Shown: piece by piece, positions 24,503 to 26,188 of the stretch
Numbering within the stretch: position 1 is the stretch's first letter
Layout: every line of letters begins with the position of its first letter
Virus record (IMG/VR): IMGVR_UViG_3300045996_001330
Location: 1 to 26,188 of that record
Length of the DNA stretch: 26,188 bases
Strand: one strand, 5' to 3'
From: a virus
Made by a program: the position numbers and the translations under genes
The notes under the pieces: generated by a model
What the model was told of the DNA's origin: nothing
The model's input: the letters and a program-made list of their open reading frames with translations, nothing else
The model's database searches: none

Positions 24503-24780
24503 CCGAGCCCAGCGTCGAGAGGGCGCTGGCGTTCATGCGCCAGGAACGCCCCGAGCCGCCCGCTCCGGCGGTGGAGGCCCCACCGGAGCCCCCGAAGGCC
24601 CCGAAGGCCCCGAAGGCCCCGAAGGCCCCCACACGAGAGGAGAAGGCCGCTGCGCGGGAGGCGGAGCGCAAGGCCGACCTGGAGCGCCACATCCAGGAAC
24701 TGGTGGACGCTGCGCCCCCGCTCACCTCCGAGCAGCGCGACCGGATCGTGGCGCTCATGCGCCCGATCAGGAGGATCTAG
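24499..24780 (+). CDS. Pro/Ala/Lys-repeat protein
   Basis: 93 residues. N-terminal helix, then EPPKAPKAPKAPKAPT from a perfect DNA tandem repeat (24592-24627), then a charged helix (EEKAAAREAERKADLERHIQELV) and a C-terminal helix with LTSEQRDRIVALM. Likely a linker-plus-coiled-coil protein; function unknown. It ends head-to-head with the leftward gene, stop codons overlapping. Confidence 0.7.
   Translation: MTEPSVERALAFMRQERPEPPAPAVEAPPEPPKAPKAPKAPKAPTREEKAAAREAERKADLERHIQELVDAAPPLTSEQRDRIVALMRPIRRI
24592..24627 (+). repeat. Tandem 9-base repeat, four copies
   Basis: CCGAAGGCC occurs four times without change, encoding the PKA repeats. A likely slippage-prone site that may vary in copy number between related phages. 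Confidence 0.85.
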
Positions 24781-25109
24781 AGCGTCATCGGCCGCGGGTA
24801 GGGGATCGGGTCGTGGGGGTCGCGGTACATCTTCCCGTCGACCTTGAACCACTCCAACGCCTCGTGGGTCTCGATGACGATCAACCGGCACAGCACCCAC
24901 GTCTTGAGCGCGTCCGCGTCGGTCATCGCGGGCAGCGGTGACTCGATGTGCAGCGGCACCGTCTCGTCGGGCTTGTACGAATTCGGCATGTCGATGTCGA
25001 CCGCGAAATACAGGCCCTGGAACTCATCGGGGTAAAACACCGACATGGCCCAGCCGTCCTTGTAGGACATGCGACGGACCTCGTCGGCGATCTGCTGGTC
25101 AGTGAGCAT
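24777..25109 (-). CDS. Hypothetical protein beside the terminase
   Basis: 110 residues from ATG 25109; longer in-frame starts would extend across the terminase stop and are rejected. A mixed alpha/beta protein (QQIADEVRRMSYKDGWAMSVFYPDEFQGLYFAVDIDMPNSY ...) with TWVLCRLIVIETHEALEWFKVDG near the end. Not recognised. Its start overlaps the terminase TGA by one base, so it is co-translated with the packaging gene and may be a packaging or head-completion accessory. Confidence 0.7.
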   Translation of the reverse strand: MLTDQQIADEVRRMSYKDGWAMSVFYPDEFQGLYFAVDIDMPNSYKPDETVPLHIESPLPAMTDADALKTWVLCRLIVIETHEALEWFKVDGKMYRDPHDPIPYPRPMTL

Positions 25110-26188
25110 CAGACGATGATTCCTCCGCGCGACCCGAAATGGTTGACCACAAGCGAGAGCACGTCGAGACGGTTCGGTGACGGCATTCCGGCCTGCCAGT
25201 GCGTCGCCTCGTGCTCCAGCTTCGACATGCGCCCCACGATGTGCGCCCGGCCGGTCTCGAACGGCTGCGTGGCCGATTCCGCGCGCACCGTCTTCGACTG
25301 CTTCGGGTTCAGCGTGATCATGCGTGGGCCGTGGCTCCCGGCCTGGATGATGTCCTCGACGATGGGCTGGATGTCGCGCAGCTCCTCGTGGCGGGCCGCT
25401 GCGGTGTCCCCGCGCTTCTCCAGCTCCTCGGCGGCGTCCACCACGCCCCCGAACGCCTTGAGGGCGGCGGCCTGACGCCGCAGCACGCTCCAGGCCTGCG
25501 GGATGCTGTTCTGCTGGCCCAGGGTGCGCTCCTGGACCACCCGGTGGGCCCCGTAGCGAATCCAGGCCAGGCAGGCCTGCCGCGCCCACTGGTACTGGGT
25601 GAGCATCCCGCTCAGGTCGTCGAGCAGGTACAGGTGGTTGTCGATGCCGCGTCCGACGACGAGGATTCCGGCTTCGTCGCCGAGTCCGGTTTCGGCGGGG
25701 TCGATGCCGATGACGATTTCGCGCAGGTGGGGTGGCTCGGACACCCGGTGCTGGTCAAACCAGGCACGCAGGAAAATGCCACCTTCAGGAGGTGTTGGAT
25801 TGCCCTGGAAAAGGGCGTTCCAGGTGCGTTCTCCGGATTCTTTCCGGATGACGTCCCAGTCCTCCGGTGTCGTGCCCCGAGTCGAAACCAGATAGGTGCC
25901 AACAGGGCGACCCAAAGAGTCAAGAGTTTCCTCATCCGCAACAGCCGGGATGTTGAGGCGGTTCCAGCCTTCCTCGATGAACCGGCTCAGAATGTCGTCC
26001 TCGGCCCACCGCGTACCAATCGCCACCGCAGGCGTCCCGGGCGCCATACGGGTGCGGGCCACCGACTCCCACCACTCGCTCACCGCGGTCTTGGTGACCT
26101 CGGAGTTGGCCTCGGCCTGCCCGGCCAGCAGGTCGTCGAGCACCATCAGGTCCGACGGGCGCCCGGTCAGCGAGGACCCCACACCGGC
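25109..26188 (-). CDS. Terminase large subunit, C-terminal part
   Basis: Partial: the frame is open at the right edge, so the N-terminal Walker A region is off the window. Visible: SLTGRPSDLMVLDDLLAG (Walker B with the Asp pair), WWESVARTRMAPGTPAVAIGTRW (coupling motif), then the RNase-H-like nuclease with EIVIGIDPAETG, VVQERTLGQQ and PNRLDVLSLVVNHF supplying acidic metal ligands. It packages DNA by ATP-driven translocation and cuts concatemers. The order ATPase then nuclease is normal. About 360 residues remain of a usual 450-550. Confidence 0.93.
   Translation of the reverse strand, partial: AGVGSSLTGRPSDLMVLDDLLAGQAEANSEVTKTAVSEWWESVARTRMAPGTPAVAIGTRWAEDDILSRFIEEGWNRLNIPAVADEETLDSLGRPVGTYLVSTRGTTPEDWDVIRKESGERTWNALFQGNPTPPEGGIFLRAWFDQHRVSEPPHLREIVIGIDPAETGLGDEAGILVVGRGIDNHLYLLDDLSGMLTQYQWARQACLAWIRYGAHRVVQERTLGQQNSIPQAWSVLRRQAAALKAFGGVVDAAEELEKRGDTAAARHEELRDIQPIVEDIIQAGSHGPRMITLNPKQSKTVRAESATQPFETGRAHIVGRMSKLEHEATHWQAGMPSPNRLDVLSLVVNHFGSRGGIIV

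Overview
This window is part of a high-GC, gene-dense double-stranded DNA bacteriophage genome that infects an actinobacterium. Three WhiB-type iron-sulfur regulator genes, strong G/C bias at third codon positions, many GTG starts, TAnnnT-type -10 boxes and probable leaderless mRNAs all fit that host group. The host genus cannot be fixed from the sequence, and no integrase or attachment site was seen. Both ends cut through genes: the left end is inside a polysaccharide-lyase-like virion protein (+ strand), the right end inside the large terminase gene (- strand).

Layout. 1-1.1 kb: end of the lyase-like gene and a Ser-rich protein, closed by a strong hairpin. 1.1-4.2 kb: a control and membrane region, with an excisionase/MerR-like HTH plus a small protein (- strand), three overlapping membrane-protein genes that look like a holin/accessory lysis cassette (+), a lone membrane protein (-) and an XRE-type repressor-like gene (-). 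4.3-7.7 kb: a recombination operon of lambda-exonuclease-like (YqaJ) nuclease, RecT annealing protein, a small Cys/His protein and a ParB-like protein, ended by a 19-bp stem terminator. 7.8-11.2 kb: two WhiB-like genes and a replication module (replisome organiser, probable G39P-like helicase loader, DnaB-type helicase). The organiser gene carries an array of GTAACGCGTTAC palindromes and half-sites that I read as the replication origin, arranged as in lambda O. 11.2-14.9 kb: small regulatory and hypothetical genes, a third WhiB, RusA resolvase, a SLOG/DUF2493 protein and an HNH nuclease.

15.0-22.9 kb is a tRNA region with 23 tRNA genes (Arg x2, Asp, His, Ile, Val x2, Met, Glu x2, Lys x2, Asn, Gln x2, Ala, Gly x2, Thr x3, Tyr, Cys). 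Among them sit protein genes including a dCTP deaminase, an HNH nuclease and one gene on the opposite strand. Two of these protein genes run into the following tRNA and take their stop codon from it. The spacers are unusually rich in long perfect inverted repeats, and two of them (20189-20401 and 21107-21231) fold as multi-branched RNAs and are candidate undescribed non-coding RNAs. 23.1-24.8 kb is a tightly overlapped operon of small membrane, lipoprotein and exported proteins, read from a near-consensus leaderless promoter. It meets the leftward terminase operon at overlapping stop codons.

Two expression signals recur. One is a start-associated element GGAGACCCC placed directly against start codons. 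The other is a set of promoters whose -10 box lies exactly 7 nt before an ATG, implying leaderless mRNAs for several tRNA-region and exported-protein genes. The main functional story is a self-contained recombination and replication unit, followed by a translation/nucleotide-supply region that appears to be under separate promoters.
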